From positions 14,616,001 to 14,680,000 of the forward strand of contig JAMJFZ010001133.1 of assembly GCA_026225945.1 (NCBI GenBank): DNA of 64,000 bases, read 5' to 3'. The stretch is from Cricetomys ansorgei (lineage: Eukaryota > Chordata > Mammalia > Rodentia > Nesomyidae). Positions 46,617 through 59,798 of the stretch are shown piece after piece. A program made the position numbers and the translations under genes. Under the pieces are notes generated by a model. That model had not been told where the DNA came from. It worked only from the letters and a program-made list of their open reading frames with translations, and did no database searches. How positions within the stretch are numbered: the stretch's first letter is position 1; every line of letters starts with the position of its first letter.

Positions 46617-48003
46617 TCCACTCAAGTTGCCATTCGTTGTGACTTTTTAGCAAATGTGAGCTCAAATTTCTAATGTACGGGATAAGGAACAGAATAACGG
46701 GGGGTTTGAGAAGGATAGCACTGACTTAGCCTTTACACAGCCGAGATTTGGGTAGAGAGTTCATTTGCAATTTAGTTTAATTATTGACAAAATTAAAGAT
46801 GAGTGCATGAATACTTTAATGTAGTAGTTAAGTTCAGCTGGGAGTTAAACAAAAGCCTTGTAATTAGGGTGACTAGAACATATTCTGTGTCACTGGTTAA
46901 GTCCACAGGACAGAGTGGCTATAGAGCCAGCACCTGTACAAGGAATGCACATGACTTCCTGTCTCATGCCTGCTTATCAAACATACTTTTGTCTTCCTCT
47001 AAAAAATAACCAGTGTATCAATAAACATCCACAGTTCTCTCAACAATTGATCCGTAAGCCAATAGGATAAAGTGAAACAAGTCATCCTCTGTTTACTTTA
47101 CTACAAAGAGCTAAACATTTATCTCAGGAAAATGGAAAGGAGCTAAAAGGAGAATCTAATTGCCCATGTCAGGCACTCCCACACAAAATTCCCAACTATG
47201 GGATGGGCAGGCAGTACAGTGAGTGGTATTTTGATTAAAAAAAAACAAACAAAAAACAAACAAACAAAAAAACCAAAACATAAAATGGACGGGTTAAAAA
47301 TTGCTCCAGTGAGAGCTGAAAGACGCTGACAGTTGCTGTGCTTTCTCCAGCCTATTATCTGTTTCAACCAGACCCAAAGACCATTCAGGTCCTAGGTTAA
47401 TTAATCACTTGCTGGTTTTGATAATGGAAGAAATGTGGGCTTTATTAAGGAGGGCACAGTTCCCAGATGGGAGACGAATGTAAGGCAGTAGAGGGAAAGT
47501 GCCCACATCTAAAAATATCAAAGTGTTGGTTTTAGTTATCTTAGGGCAACTGATTTTTGCTGCACAGAACATCACCTCTCCGTTTGACGTGCATGCACCT
47601 GTGTAAATTCAAATCCAAATTAGCAAAGTGGTCTGAAAGTTGCATCCTAATTGTTCTTTAAAGTTTCCAAGTTTTTGTTCAATTAGAAAAGAAAAAGTTT
47701 GACTGTGGCTTGTCTCCACCAAAACTCAGACTGAAATTTAATTCCCAATAGAATGGCTTAAAGAGGTTATTGGGCCTTTATGCTAAGGCATTTGCTTTAA
47801 AAGGGAGTCATGCTTTTGTCTTGGTTTATTGCTGGCACCTGCCTTCTTCTCTTTCCCATATATTCTGCTTCTAGCACTCTCCTACTCTCTGTGCTGTTGG
47901 TTGTGAATTGTCCTCCATGAGGACCCTGCTAGAACCAGAGCAGATGCTAATACCATCCCGTTGGACTTCCTCATTTTCAGACTATGGTCCCAAATCTTAC
48001 CAC
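46617..48003. other. Unique DNA with (CAAA)n, no gene
   Basis: Nothing recognised apart from an A-rich (CAAA)n run at 47236-47276. Confidence 0.5.
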
Positions 48004-48006
48004 CAT

Positions 48007-48057
<51 letters not shown>

Positions 48058-48062
48058 TTTGC

Positions 48063-48093
<31 letters not shown>

Positions 48094-48122
48094 TTTGCTT
48101 ATTTATTTATTTATTTATTATA
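48004..48122. repeat. (ATTT)n microsatellite with two GCTT interruptions
   Basis: About 119 bases of ATTT units. Gctt variants occur at 48061 and 48097, 36 bases apart. The leucine/isoleucine/phenylalanine-rich frames over it are artefacts. Confidence 0.97.
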
Positions 48123-49487
48123 AATTACTTAACCTCACATTTTGTTATAGCTGTGGAAAGCAGACTAAGACTGACAGTTTATGAGCTCCCCCTTTGTGAA
48201 ACCTTCCTTGATTAGGTGGAGCATGTATATCACCCAAATTATGTCTTAACAAGAAGCCTCTGGGCCAGACTGACTTGCACCTGAAGAAGAAACCTTAATA
48301 GACCAAATCAGAATGGTTGCAAGCAGAAGGATGACAGCCAGTCTGAGACTGATGGACACCAGAAGTCAGCTTTGGAAAGAAACATCTGGATTCAAAGGCT
48401 ATGTAAAAGCAGTAGTGAGGGAACAGGAAGGACCAAGAACACGGGGCTGCACAGGGAAATGGCAGCTTGGGTTTCTTGCTGTTCACAGAGGATCTGTTGA
48501 GGATTTTGGCTTTAATGAGATGTCCTGGAATCTACCTGTGGTACCACTGGCACTGTGTTGAGGAGTGAGGTTTTGGAATCTCCTTTCTTTGAACCACACT
48601 TAATAAGACACAGCAGACAATTTGCTGAGAAGAAAAAAGTGGACTCTCTTTCCCAAGCATCTCAGCATCTAGTACATAAATATTGAATAAGGTTTGATTT
48701 GTGCTCAATATTCTCAGGCCACAGAAACACAGAGGAGGGAGTAAGAAATACTATAGATATAAAGAAAGATTTTGATGATCTCAAAGGACAAATGGGCATT
48801 TAAAGAATAAAGAACAGGGGACAAGACAGTTTTTCTGGGTACTATGTGAGAACCAAACACAGGGTGTAGTTAGTTGATTACTTGAGGTAGGAAACAGGCA
48901 TGAAAACAGGTAGGAAGGAAAGCATGTGGAATTAAGATTGCTTGGAACACTGTTGGCAATGGATAAATATATGACTTGCTTGTGTTCACGGGGAAAACAT
49001 AAATGATATCTAAAGGTCAGTAAGAACGGATTGACAGATTTTTACACTACTCAGGCTATGGTTAGTTGAAGAACAAACTGAGTTCTGGTGATACAGCCAC
49101 CAGCAATATAATCTCCTGTGACTCTGGATGCCGGAAATCCCGAGTCATCCTTGGTGGCCAGGGTCAAGGTGTTAGGAAGACGTGTGCATTTTGGAAGCTC
49201 TAAAGAAAAAGCAAGTCTTCCGTTCACCTCCTATTGGCAGGTGCTTATGACACAATCGGCCTGTCTTTTGTTCCTAGCATCACGTGGACTTGCCCTCTTC
49301 TCTACTCAAATCTCCTTTTCTTCCTTTGTAAAGACACATGTGAATGAACTAACTCATTCTCTGAGGTGATTCTGACAGCTCCAGATTTTAGGGTGTTATC
49401 CCAAACATATATACATATATTCTTGGGGGGAGGCTGTTGTTTCTTGTTTTTTATTTTCCTATGTAAGATGGTTAATTTTGGGACTAG

Positions 49488-49510
49488 GTGTGTGTGTGTG
49501 TGTGTGTGTG
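49488..49510. repeat. (TG)n microsatellite
   Basis: About eleven TG units. Confidence 0.95.
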
Positions 49511-52182
49511 ATAGAAGTTTAGTTGCCAGTTTATAGGCTTTTGGAAAGTAACTAAATCGTGAGTGCTAGACATCATCAACAGATTAGAACATCAGTGGCT
49601 TCTTAATCTGAAGGACAATTAGGAGGTAAACGAAACTTAAGGACAGAACCTAGAAGAAGGTAATAGAATGAAGGCACGTGCGCTTTAGATGATATGTTGT
49701 CTCTGACCGCTTCCCAGGACCTCTCTCTGCTGTTGCTTCCTAGCTCTCATACTATAAACAGCTTCCTCATCCACGAGCTCCTACCACAATAATACCCTGC
49801 TTTGTCTCAGGCCCAGAGAAAAATGGAGCCAACAGACTATGGACCAGCAGCCTTTGAAATTGTGCGCCAAAAGAAATCTGTTTTCTACTTCCAGTTGATT
49901 TTCTCAACTGCTTTTCTCTCTTGATAAAAACATAATGCACAGGGGGGCAATGGATGGTACTAGCATTGTACTTTAGAGCTCAAAGTAAATACCAATAGTC
50001 AGAGAATAGCAGCGATGGGTAGCAACACCAATGGTTGAGAAATGGTAGCAACCAAAAGACCAGCACACGTGGCGGTCTGTTCTGGGACACGGAGGGAAGA
50101 TTCAGCGATTGTGTCGGAACAGGATCAGATTAACAAGAGAAGCAGATAAAGGGCAGCACTAGAGACACATTTAAGATGCCAAAGTCCCCAGTTCCAGATC
50201 TACCTCTGGGTCACCTTTGCTTTTCGTTGTTTTCCAATACCCACATCCAATCTGGCATCTAGCCTGCTTGTTCTATTATCCTGGTGTCTGTTTCTTTTCC
50301 ATTTAATCACAGAGTTACATCCATGCCAAGGCTCTGATTCTCCACAACCTGGCCCATAAAAAAAAACTTAATTTCTGTTTGTGGCATTCAAGCCTCTGCA
50401 GCATCCGCATCTGCAGTAGTCCCCTCTTCACCTAACACCTCTCTGGTATCCGATGTCCTCTAAACGTTCCCATCAGGGAACTTCACTTTTCTCTTGCTTT
50501 GCTCGCACTGCTGGGTTCCCTGTTCTGCCTACATTTTCTTTTCTCCCAGTACTTATTTTTTCAGCCAAATGGGTAAGACTGCTTCTTCCCACATCCTGCT
50601 AAGCTACTCACAGTGGCTAAACTACTGCGACCATCAAACCTGGAGGTATGTGGAGGATGAATGTGGCCTTAATCTTGTACCCATCAAATGGAACGTGTGG
50701 TTAATACTTTCAGCATGCTCTTCCTCATGGGGCGGAGCAAAAAGGGAACGGCACAGAGAAGCCTAGAACGCTGCTGACAGGTAGGAAATGCCTCAGTAAA
50801 ACTTCACAGTTATTATTACCTGTGGGATGGTTCCTGCAGGTAGGAGAAATGATCAGACCAAGGTGAGGTAAGAATAAAACTCAGATCAGCCCGATTTTGG
50901 TAACAGGTGCTGGGTCAAGGCTTTTTAGCGTCTGACCCAGGTCCTTTCACTTTAGCCATACTCAAGCATAGCACTATTTTGGAAAAATGTATTTGGATAA
51001 CAGTTAACTCAGCCCCGTGAGTATGACAAAGCTTAAGATATGTTTCCACTGAAGCTCTTTACAAAGTACAAATGGCTTCATCCGTTAGATGGTTTCTTGT
51101 TGACTTAGAAACAATTCTCAAGATAAGAGTCTAGGGAGAATGACTGAGGCAGACACAAGCCTGGCCCTGAGAGAACACAGAAAGGCTGTTGTAAAGGACA
51201 AAGGACATGTCTCATAAGGATGAGTTTCGTGGCCTAGAAGTAATGCTCAAGGTTTTAGGGGGAAAGGGCCTGGAATAAGTGAAACATAAATTCTGGGAGA
51301 TATGGAGAGCCTGGCTCATTACGTACCAAGTTGTAAACTACATTTTCCCACAGTATTCTGGGAGAATAGCTGTAGCAGTTAGCTACCTTGCTTTTACCCT
51401 CAATGTAGGGAAAAAGATAGGAAGCATAGAAAGAAAGAAATCTTCAGTACTCTTGCAGGCAGCATTGATAGAGAGAGAAAGCAAGAAATATTCACAGCCC
51501 TTTTACTCCGTCCTGAGCTTGGAGAACAGGAGCTGACAGTGAACCAGACTATTGTCTCAGCTCACAATCCTCAAACCCACTTTCTCTAACCGATGTTCTT
51601 CTAAACAGTAAGCAATGAGCCAACAACCAGCCAGCCAGCCAGCCAGTCCAGACTCTCAGGTACTCAGCCCTTCTATACTCTAAGCAAAATTTCCCAGACA
51701 TCTAAGCAGCACACCATCCTAAGAACAAGCTACACATGGAAAACAGTGGCACATAACCAAATTATAGTCACTGGCAAGGAACTATCCAAATCAAACTCAT
51801 AATCATCCACCAAACCTGGGATAGGAACAGAAACATAGTCCAAATGCCATTTTGTGTTTTTAAAGCAACCAAAATAACAACGCTTCTTCCAAGCCTCCCG
51901 CTACAAATAGCCAAATATCTTCTCCCTTTGGAGAGATCTGCTGTGCGTTTGACTTTTCCTGGCTTCCCCCCTGCCTAGCTCTGTACACAAAGACTTCTTG
52001 CCCCTACAGTTACCATCACCGACATTATCACCATCACCATCACCACCGCAAATACCACCACCGTTATCATTTCAGCGTAACTCAATATGCATCATGTTAT
52101 ACACTAACCCTTTTTTTCCTTTGTTTATTGGCCCCTATCAACATAGCCTGTGTTTGAATGAGTTCTGACATCCCGTGATCAG

Positions 52183-52308
52183 CCAATCATCACGCTTACT
52201 GCAGCATTGAGCCCTCAAGGACTTTTATAAAATGCCACCCGATAATGAATAATTGTTCTAATAGAAACTCATGGTGCCTCACAATGCCTTCATCACATGG
52301 TATAAAAG
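52183..52308 (+). promoter_or_regulatory. CCAAT and TATA boxes in unique DNA
   Basis: CCAAT (52183-52187) is followed by ttttataaaatg (52223-52234) and later by a perfect TATAAAAG (52301-52308). Spacing of about 40 bases between CCAAT and the first TATA is promoter-like. There is no coding frame or known exon downstream, so this may be chance. Confidence 0.2.
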
Positions 52309-54745
52309 TGACTTTAACCTTGTGTCATTGGTATAGAAAGAATGCAGAAGGACAGTTAATTAGTAAGACCATCTGATGGTAAACAGGAACAAAAGTATTC
52401 TGAATTGATTACGTATTCTCTTAAACCACACATACGTGCACAAAACGAACCAATGCAAACCTTTGAAAAATCTGAGCTAGACAAATTAGAGGAACGTCAT
52501 GCCTCTTTGTCATCTGATATGTGAATTTACCACATGGCCAATAAATAAAAACTTTTAAAAATACAGGCAGAAGTGAGAACTCTCTGCAGGTGAGTTGTGC
52601 CTTGTCCTGACCTGAACCTCCTGACAGAGAGGCTATTTTTGTTTCTTCTCTACTCACCACCTTGAGGAGTGATGTGTGGGCCTCCGAAGAGACTCATCAA
52701 CATCCATACAGGATGGTTGGGCATTTCCAAAATGGAGAAAGACAGAAGGAAAACAAAGATCTGGTCTTCCTTAATCACTGAACCGTGAACAACACAGAAA
52801 ACACAGGTTCAATGCTGACCATTGGATAGATGGCTGAATGACTGTTAATGGACCAAGCAAATGGTCCAAGTGTTAATGGACCACAGCAAAGCATCTTTTC
52901 TTCCTTTGAATGTGAAGCCAGGTTCCACCCTGTCTGCTCTCTGCTCATACCAGGAAGGGTGAGTGCTCCTGAGTGTCTAGAGTAGCAGCGCTGTGGATGT
53001 CTGTTGCATGCAGAAGGGGTTCTTCTGTGGGTATGGTTCCATTCTCTCTCCTCAGGTTCAATCAAGGCCAGTTCATTTTACATCATTTCATTAAAGCCTC
53101 CATTGTAAGGCAGTTTTCCACGCCTTTACTTTCTCCCTAATGTGTATTATGTTCCTCAGAACATGAAAATTGGCCTTTTTTTTCTTTCTTCCAAAAAGTT
53201 TTCATAACATCAATATGTCTGTACAACATTATTCAGAAATACATTGAGGATATTAAAAAAAAAGAACATTCAGTTTTTTGCCATTTGCTTTCTGCAATGA
53301 AGGCCATACCTATTACTTCTAATGCTAGAAAATTATTTCTCATTTTAAAAAGTAGCTTTAGACACTGGATAGGTTTAAAGTTGTGCCTGCAGTGGACATT
53401 TATTTGAATTGGCTATGTGGCATCCATTTTTCTTTCTTATGTCTGAAGAATCCTACTGAAGATTAAATGTGGAAGAATTTCCTTTCCTGGATCCTCATCT
53501 GCTACGTGACAGGCACCTGAGCACATCTGAATCACCAGATGACGTCGCTAGGATACCAAACTCAAATCCCTCTGTGACAATGGGCACAATGGCTAGGTCC
53601 TCCACAGAGAGCCTGCTGACATAATGTGCAAAAGTGATGGGGAACACTGCTGTAGTGATGACGGTGGTACCCTGCTTTACTTGCAGATGCCATGATTCCA
53701 GCATCTCCTGTCAGTACTGGCTCTGATATTAGTTCTAGTATTGGGGACGTGAAGACTGGAAGCGATGACTCTGTAAGGAAGATCTGGGCTCCATTTTTAA
53801 ACTGTCTGGTCTTGCATAGTTTTTAACGTTCCATACCTGGTGCCAGTCTGCATAGTCATTTTATAAGTGCACTACAGTTACAAAATGTGTAGTACACAGC
53901 ATTTTAGTGAATATCAAAGGACGTTAGTCAAAATTAAACCCAACATGTCTCCAATGTAATAAGATTATACTGAAACATCTTTTAAAAAAGCTCAAAGAGA
54001 TGCATGAAAGTGTAGATTGTAGATATGGAAAATTAAATAGTGAAGTTGTTTCTGTAAAGGACTATGAGTGGTTTACTCTGAGTTCTGAATAAAGTAAGGG
54101 ATGAGCTATAAATTATATGCTGTTGCTATCAAAATGGGACATAAGGAGATGTAAGTGCAGTTGTGATGACTGATTTTGTTCATGTCGGAATCTGGGTCTT
54201 TGAGGAAGAGGAGTAGATATAAATATGACATCTCTCTTGAAAGGATTCTTGGGTCCTGACCTTTATATCTTCCTTGGGTCAACTGGTCTCTCTTCAGGTT
54301 TTCTCTTACGTTGTTGGCTTGCTGGGGCTCCTCCCTGCCTGCCTGGGCTGGAAGTCATCAGCACTTAAAAAGGATTAGGGGCATCTCTGAGGATGCAGGA
54401 GAGGAGCTGGCGAGGTGGAGACTTCTAAAGCAACCAGCTTTAGAAGCATCACCTTTCTTGTTTTGCCTTTCATACTGTTTGCATCTTGTTTCCTTTTGGA
54501 AAATATGTACTGATGATGTTTTGCTATAATCAAGCAACTAAAAATAGTTCTTAAATGGGCTTTACATCTTCTCTCCAGGTGTGGGTTCTTTTTGTACTCT
54601 GGCCATGGAGTGGGAATCTTCCAGGTTGGTTGGATTTTCGATATAACATCAGATGGCTGTATGTATCTGTTTCCTACACCAACCTTGTCAATATCTTAAT
54701 TTTAAAATCATTTTGGAAAGAGTCTTTGAAGAAAATCAATGGAAG

Positions 54746-54800
54746 GGGCTGGAAAGAGATATCTTAGTGGTTAAAAGCACTGACTGCTCCTGCAGAAGAT
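54746..54800 (+). repeat. B2 SINE, 5' head only
   Basis: ggggctggaaagagatatct, then tagtggttaaaagcactgac and tgctcctgcagaag are the B2 tRNA-like head. The middle and tail are missing. Confidence 0.75.
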
Positions 54801-55829
54801 TTTTAATTTCTCAACCTTATGACAATTTTCTAATCATGTATTGTATGCAGGCCTCTTGTGTACTTTTCTCCATAAAATGTTTCAAACTTGTCATGTTTGA
54901 CTCCAAACTTGCAGTGACCTTAGGAAGAAACAGAAACTCACATTAGATAGATTTCTCTCATGCTTTTAATGTTGATTTCCATTTGGTTTCCAGCCACCAC
55001 TAAGGGTTACTCTCTGTCTTGGGACAGGCTCTTTCTAGTGCACCCTCGTCATCTTGCTGCAGCTCCCTCCCTTTTAGTGTCAGGCCTATCCATCTGTCCG
55101 TCTGTTAAAGGTCTTTACTGATGTCAGGATGTTGTTGTTTTATCACAGAACTGATCATATATGATGCTTTTATTGCATGTCCAGATTCTCCTGAGTTTTC
55201 AAGTTAAAGAGCCCATTCATTAGCTTAATAAACAAACCCTCATTTTCTAGGCTCTTCCCATTTTCTGCTCACTATTTTTCAAGCATGTTTCTAGGAATAT
55301 TGAGGAAAAGCAAGAGAGGACAGTTCTCCTACAGCCCTTTATCTCAGGATGTATGTCATGGAGACCACAGTGTGTGTTAGAGAGCCATGAAATGGGGAAT
55401 ACTGTGCAGCGCTTCCAAAAAAGGTGCTCAAAATTTCTTTTCCTCCGAGGATGATTTCAGGTTTCTGGTAGTTCACAAACACAGTTTGGAGCATTCGCTC
55501 CCAACCTCATCTGCAGACACTTGCTCTTAACAATGCCTTTTACCCAAATCAAGCTCTTTGAGAATCCCAGGATATAGGAAGCTCTTCCTAAACTGTGTGC
55601 TATGCATGGACCTTTCTTTAGGTACAGTGTCCATCCTAGAATTTTAAATCTAAGTACCTCCCTCTTTTTCAGAGTGTCATAGCTTTTGAGCCTCCTTCCT
55701 TCCTTCCCCCAAGTCTGCTCTTCAACACCGTGTTCTGTGGGTCGTTTAACTTGATTGAGTCACACACTGTCTATTCAAGACTGACTCTGCGATTGGCTTT
55801 TTCCTCCTCGTCTTTTGCGCATGTGTTTG
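54801..55829. other. Unique DNA, nothing identified
   Basis: No gene or repeat recognised. Confidence 0.5.
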
Positions 55830-56135
55830 TTTTTGTGGGTGTGCAGGTGCACGTGTGTGAGCGTGTGCTGTGCAGGCCAGAGGACAACCTCAGGTGTTGT
55901 TTGTCCTCAGAGGCCATATACTTGCTTTTTGAGATGTGGTCTCTTACTGGCTTGGATTAATCCAGTAACTTACCTGATTAAACTATTTCTGGTTGTCCTG
56001 CGAGCCTCAGAGATCTGCCTGTTTCCTCTCCCCAGCGCCGGGGTTGCCGTGTGCGCCACCATACCCAGCATCTTTATGTAGGCTCACGGGTTCCAATCAG
56101 ATCCTCGTGCTTGTACGGTGTTTCATGGGCTGACC
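55830..56135 (-). repeat. Compound tRNA/B1-like SINE (B4/RSINE type)
   Basis: Plus strand order: a GT-rich start with gccagaggacaacctcagg, then tttttgagatgtggtctctt (B1-like in reverse), cgccaccatacccagcatc, and a tRNA-like head in reverse (cagatcctcgtgcttgtacg). Read on the minus strand this is a tRNA-like head followed by a B1-like body. Family call approximate. Confidence 0.6.
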
Positions 56136-56154
56136 TATCCTCATACACCTTCCC

Positions 56155-56245
56155 CACCTCATCTCTGTGTTGCTGGCATCTAGTGCATTGTCTCACACAA
56201 AGTAGGTGTTTATTAGCTGCTGAAGTCACAAGTGAATGACATGGT
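56155..56245. repeat. Ancient MIR/L2-like fragment
   Basis: ctggcatctagtgcattgtc, then cacaaagtaggtgtttatta and aagtgaatgac resemble the conserved tail shared by MIR and L2 elements. Confidence 0.45.
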
Positions 56246-56496
56246 TGGATAAAGAGGGTGGAAGAGTACGACTCATAAGAAAGGCGCCATTTCCTCAGAA
56301 AATATTTGTCATTAGAGCAATAACTAGAACGGGCAGGGTCACTCCTCGGGAAAGCAGGGCTCAGGTTTATGGTGCTTTGAGGAGGCTGAAGTTTTTCTGT
56401 AGTAAAGGACACAGAGAAAAACTGTCCTGTTAGAGGCCCCGGGTTGGTACATATAGTCTGAAAATGTAGAATGGGTAACTTATCAGAATGACACTT

Positions 56497-56700
56497 TGAT
56501 CTCAGTCCTGGAGATTGAACTGATGCCTTGCAAATTCTAGACAAAGACTCACTGGAAAAGACTTTTTGTTTTTGATACAGCATTTAGTTAAGTTGCCAAG
56601 GCTGACCTCGAACTCACTCTGTATCGCAGGAGGCTTCAATTTATGATCATCTTATTTTAGCCTCCTGAGTAACTGTGGTCAAAGTTCTATATTTGCAGGT
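56497..56700 (-). repeat. Degenerate ID-like and B1-like pieces
   Basis: 56497-56545 reads cctggagattgaactgatgc (ID in reverse). 56575-56700 contains gttgccaaggctgacctcga (B1 in reverse). Read on the minus strand the order is B1 then ID, opposite to B4, so they are probably two separate insertions. Confidence 0.5.
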
Positions 56701-57540
56701 ATGACTTGAAATTAATTTTTAGTATGATTTTTCTGGTGATAAAACATGTATGTCATAGATACTCATTATAGCAAATCTAGAAGTCACGGTGCTGGTTTAA
56801 ATGACTGTAGTTCCTTCTTATACAGTGTGATATTTAAAGAACTGCAGTACATTCTACTGAATACTTCTAATTCTGTCGAGTCATTATTTATTGTTGGTTA
56901 TTAGGCTCTTGGAAGAGTCTCACTACTTTAAATATCATTGTGATGAACACACTGGCACCCTAGAAATCCCTGAGCGTTATTATCTTCTAATGATTTGGAT
57001 TTACAGTAACATCTTGTCATCTAGAAAGATGATATAAATTTATGGTTTAATCAACAGAATGCAAAAATGGTATTTTCACTCATTCCCATCCATTAGATTC
57101 TAAAACATATTTCTGACTATTTTAGTAGATAAAAAATGCTATCCATATTAATTTCAATTTTTGTAGCTATTAATGGACTGGGAAATCCTTTCCATTTAGT
57201 TTTTGCCATTTTTACTTATTCTTTCGTAACTCTCCTTTATTCTCTATATTGGTGTGTGTGTGTGTGTGTGTGTGTTGCAATTAATGCATGTTATGTGTAT
57301 GTTACAGGTATTCTAACTTTAAACAATTAATGTGAATAAGTGCCTAGTCATACAGGATGGCCACCTAAGAACAGGAATGAAATGGTAGAGCTTTCAGTCG
57401 GTTGATTGTTATGTTTTGGATTCTTTTGATTTTTTTGGTTTTTTGTTTGTTTTTTGTTTCTGTCTACAGGCAAAATACTTGTTTATTGTGTTTTTGAGGG
57501 TTGAACTTAGCACTGAATTCTATTCTCAACTCATTTGTTT
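56701..57540. other. Unique AT-rich DNA with (TG)n
   Basis: Nothing recognised except a TG microsatellite at 57252-57275. Confidence 0.5.
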
Positions 57541-57655
57541 TTCTTTTGAGTCAGGGTCTCACTAACTTCTACAAGGTGGTCTTGAACCTGCAACCTTCCT
57601 GCCTCAGACTTCCTAAGTGGAACTATAGGTCTGCACTATCAGATCTGGCTTTAGT
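57541..57655 (-). repeat. Old B1 SINE
   Basis: gagtcagggtctcactaact, ggtggtcttgaacctgcaac, cctgcctcagacttcctaag and gcactatcagatctggct, the reverse of B1. Confidence 0.75.
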
Positions 57656-59275
57656 GTACATTTTAACTGACACCATGCCCTTATTTCTCTTGTGTTTTGA
57701 CAGGAAGTCTCCATTGGCGGATTTAAGTGACAGAGTGTAATCTCTTCATCCAAAGAGAAATGAGTTAGAATTCTGATTCTTTTATTTTTACTAGTTTTGT
57801 GAATTTTAAATTTAACCTCTTTGGGGTTTACTTTTGTTGGGTTCATAATATGACTTTATATTATATTAGTGTTCATATTAAATGAGGAATGATGGGAAAA
57901 GGTAATGAAATCTGTCAGTTCTCAGAGTGACTGTACTGTAATGAATACAGCAGGCAGTATTATCCAATCGTCCGCTACAAGAGACTGGAAAAAAGAACAA
58001 TGCAGAAACGCCTGTAGGAGTATGCCACCCACACTGAGTCTGCCTACACTAGTTGTTCCCATTTCACCTTACAAACCTGGGGAGTCCATCGGGAGAGTTG
58101 GAATTGCAGGAGGACTTGCTGAGTTACAACAGCGAGATACCAAGGCTCAGAACAACCCGCGGCTGCCAGGCTCCTGAGCCGCAGAGATTGAAACAGACAT
58201 GCAGGATCTTACCTCCCTGGGGACTGTGCCTTTGCCAGAGTCAATGCATTTTAAGGCAAACTTACACATTTTCTAGACTACATTCCCTTCTCAATAACCC
58301 AGTTTCTCTAAGTGGCATCACTTTCAATTTGTCTGGATCAGTCTCTTAAGTTAATTGACCATCCTGTTGGGCTTTTTGAAATGTTGCTTAGCATTTCACT
58401 TTCTCCATTCTCTTTTCTGCTCTCAAGCTTCAGTCTCTTATGTTTGGGACAATATAAATACCTTATTGCCAGAGGATGGTTCTGTCTTTAGGTTCTCCCA
58501 GACTCCAGGCAGTTTTCCGTCAGCTGTACATCATCCTGAGTCCCCTGGCTCTTTTATGTCCCCTGTTGTTTGCCCCTCATGCTTACATTTTGTTGCAATA
58601 ATTCTTTACATATTCAAGCGCGCCCTTTATGCCCTGCAGAGTCAACCGAGTCATGCTTCGTTCTGATGTCTGTATGCCCTTCCTTCTGCCTGTCCCCCAC
58701 CCCTGGCAAACTGCCGAAAATATAAACACTGTTCCAGTCTTAGCTTGTGGTCTTTTATGCATGTGTCTCCCCAGATCCACGCTTATCTCTTATTGTTGGA
58801 AATTTTATTCTCAGAGAGTTGATGATAGCTAGGGTTCCTGACTTCCTGTGTGTTCGTTTTCTTAATAGCTTCACTAAGAAAACTCTAGAGGAAATATATA
58901 TAAGCACCATCTGCAGCTTTCTCAGTGACAGCCTGGATGTAGGCTAGCCAAACCCTTAGCAACTTCTGTTAGAAACTCTTTATGTGACTGTCACAGGGCT
59001 ACCTTGGAGCTAAGGCCTTCCTACCTCACAGATTCTGCTTACCTTACATTCTGCTTGCTGGGAATGTTCTCTCTCTACCACTTCAGTACAGTCCTTAATG
59101 ATTGTCCTTCTAAGTAACAGCTTTATTTTCCACTCTCAGGATTTTCACAGTGAGACTTGCCAACACTACTTTTTTTGTGTGATGCTCAGCCATTGACATT
59201 GGTTATTACTCTTTAGTTCACATGTAGTGAGTCTTTAGAATCTCTCATCTTTTAAATTTTTCTCTTCATTTTCAT
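57656..59275. other. Unique DNA, no gene recognised
   Basis: Several short plus-strand frames (58053-58349, 58355-58666, 58629-58832) overlap each other and carry no domain. Confidence 0.5.
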
Positions 59276-59310
59276 TTCTCTCTCTCTGTCTCTCTCACTC
59301 TCTCTCTCTG

Positions 59311-59342
<32 letters not shown>
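59276..59342. repeat. (TC)n microsatellite
   Basis: TC run with a few G and T interruptions. Confidence 0.95.
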
Positions 59343-59455
59343 CAGAACTCATAAAGCACAGGTTAGCCTTGAACTTACTGTATAGCCCAGGCTGATCCTT
59401 CAGCCTCTACCTCCCTGAAGAATCTCCTGATTTAGAACACTGAGGGTCATCTACC
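59343..59455 (-). repeat. Old B1 SINE
   Basis: acaggttagccttgaactta, tgtatagcccaggctgatcc and tacctccctgaagaatctcc, the reverse of B1, ending before a worn 5' side. Confidence 0.7.
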
Positions 59456-59522
59456 TCTCCATGGGCCTTGGTCTTGTACTGCTACTCCTAACTATGCCTC
59501 AGCCTTTCTTCTTGATGTTCTC

Positions 59523-59798
59523 CTATAGTCTGCCCTTATCTGTGATAATTCGTTTCAAGATTCCCAGTGGGCTCCAGAAGCCATGGATGAACCTTATATT
59601 TTCCATATATTCTTATGATAAAATTTATAAATCAGGCAAATTAGAAGTTAGAAACAATAAGTCACAAAAATATAACACCATGATGTAAGAAAGACTATTA
59701 AAAGCTTATGAATTACTTATTGCTGGAATTTTCAGTTTCATGCTTTTGGACCATGGTTGACTAAAAGTAACTGAAGTTGTGAATAAGTGGGGACTATG
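59523..59798 (+). mobile_element. Tigger-type (TcMar) DNA transposon fossil
   Basis: Inverted ends tagtctgcccttatctgtg and aataagtggggactatg. The interior has ttcaagattcccagtgggct, aagccatggatgaacc and taaaatttataaatcaggca, the order of Tigger/MER2-group elements. TA flanks both sides. It is a short deletion derivative without transposase and predates rodents. Confidence 0.82.

Larger units (their letters stand above)
48123..54745. other. Long unique tract, no gene recognised
   Basis: 6.6 kb with almost no recognisable interspersed repeat. Contents: (TG)n at 49488-49510, (CCAG)n at 51628-51648, an ATC/CACC-rich stretch at 52010-52070 and a CCAAT/TATA arrangement at 52183-52308. Frames are short and lack domains. 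The low repeat density is unlike the rest of the window. Confidence 0.5.

Noticed and set aside
47908..48215. Leucine/isoleucine/phenylalanine/tyrosine-rich frames resembling membrane proteins
   Set aside because: Translation of the ATTT array in three frames.
56074..56583. 169-codon open frame on the minus strand
   Set aside because: It runs through the compound SINE end, an MIR/L2-like piece and an ID-like piece; no domain. A chance frame.
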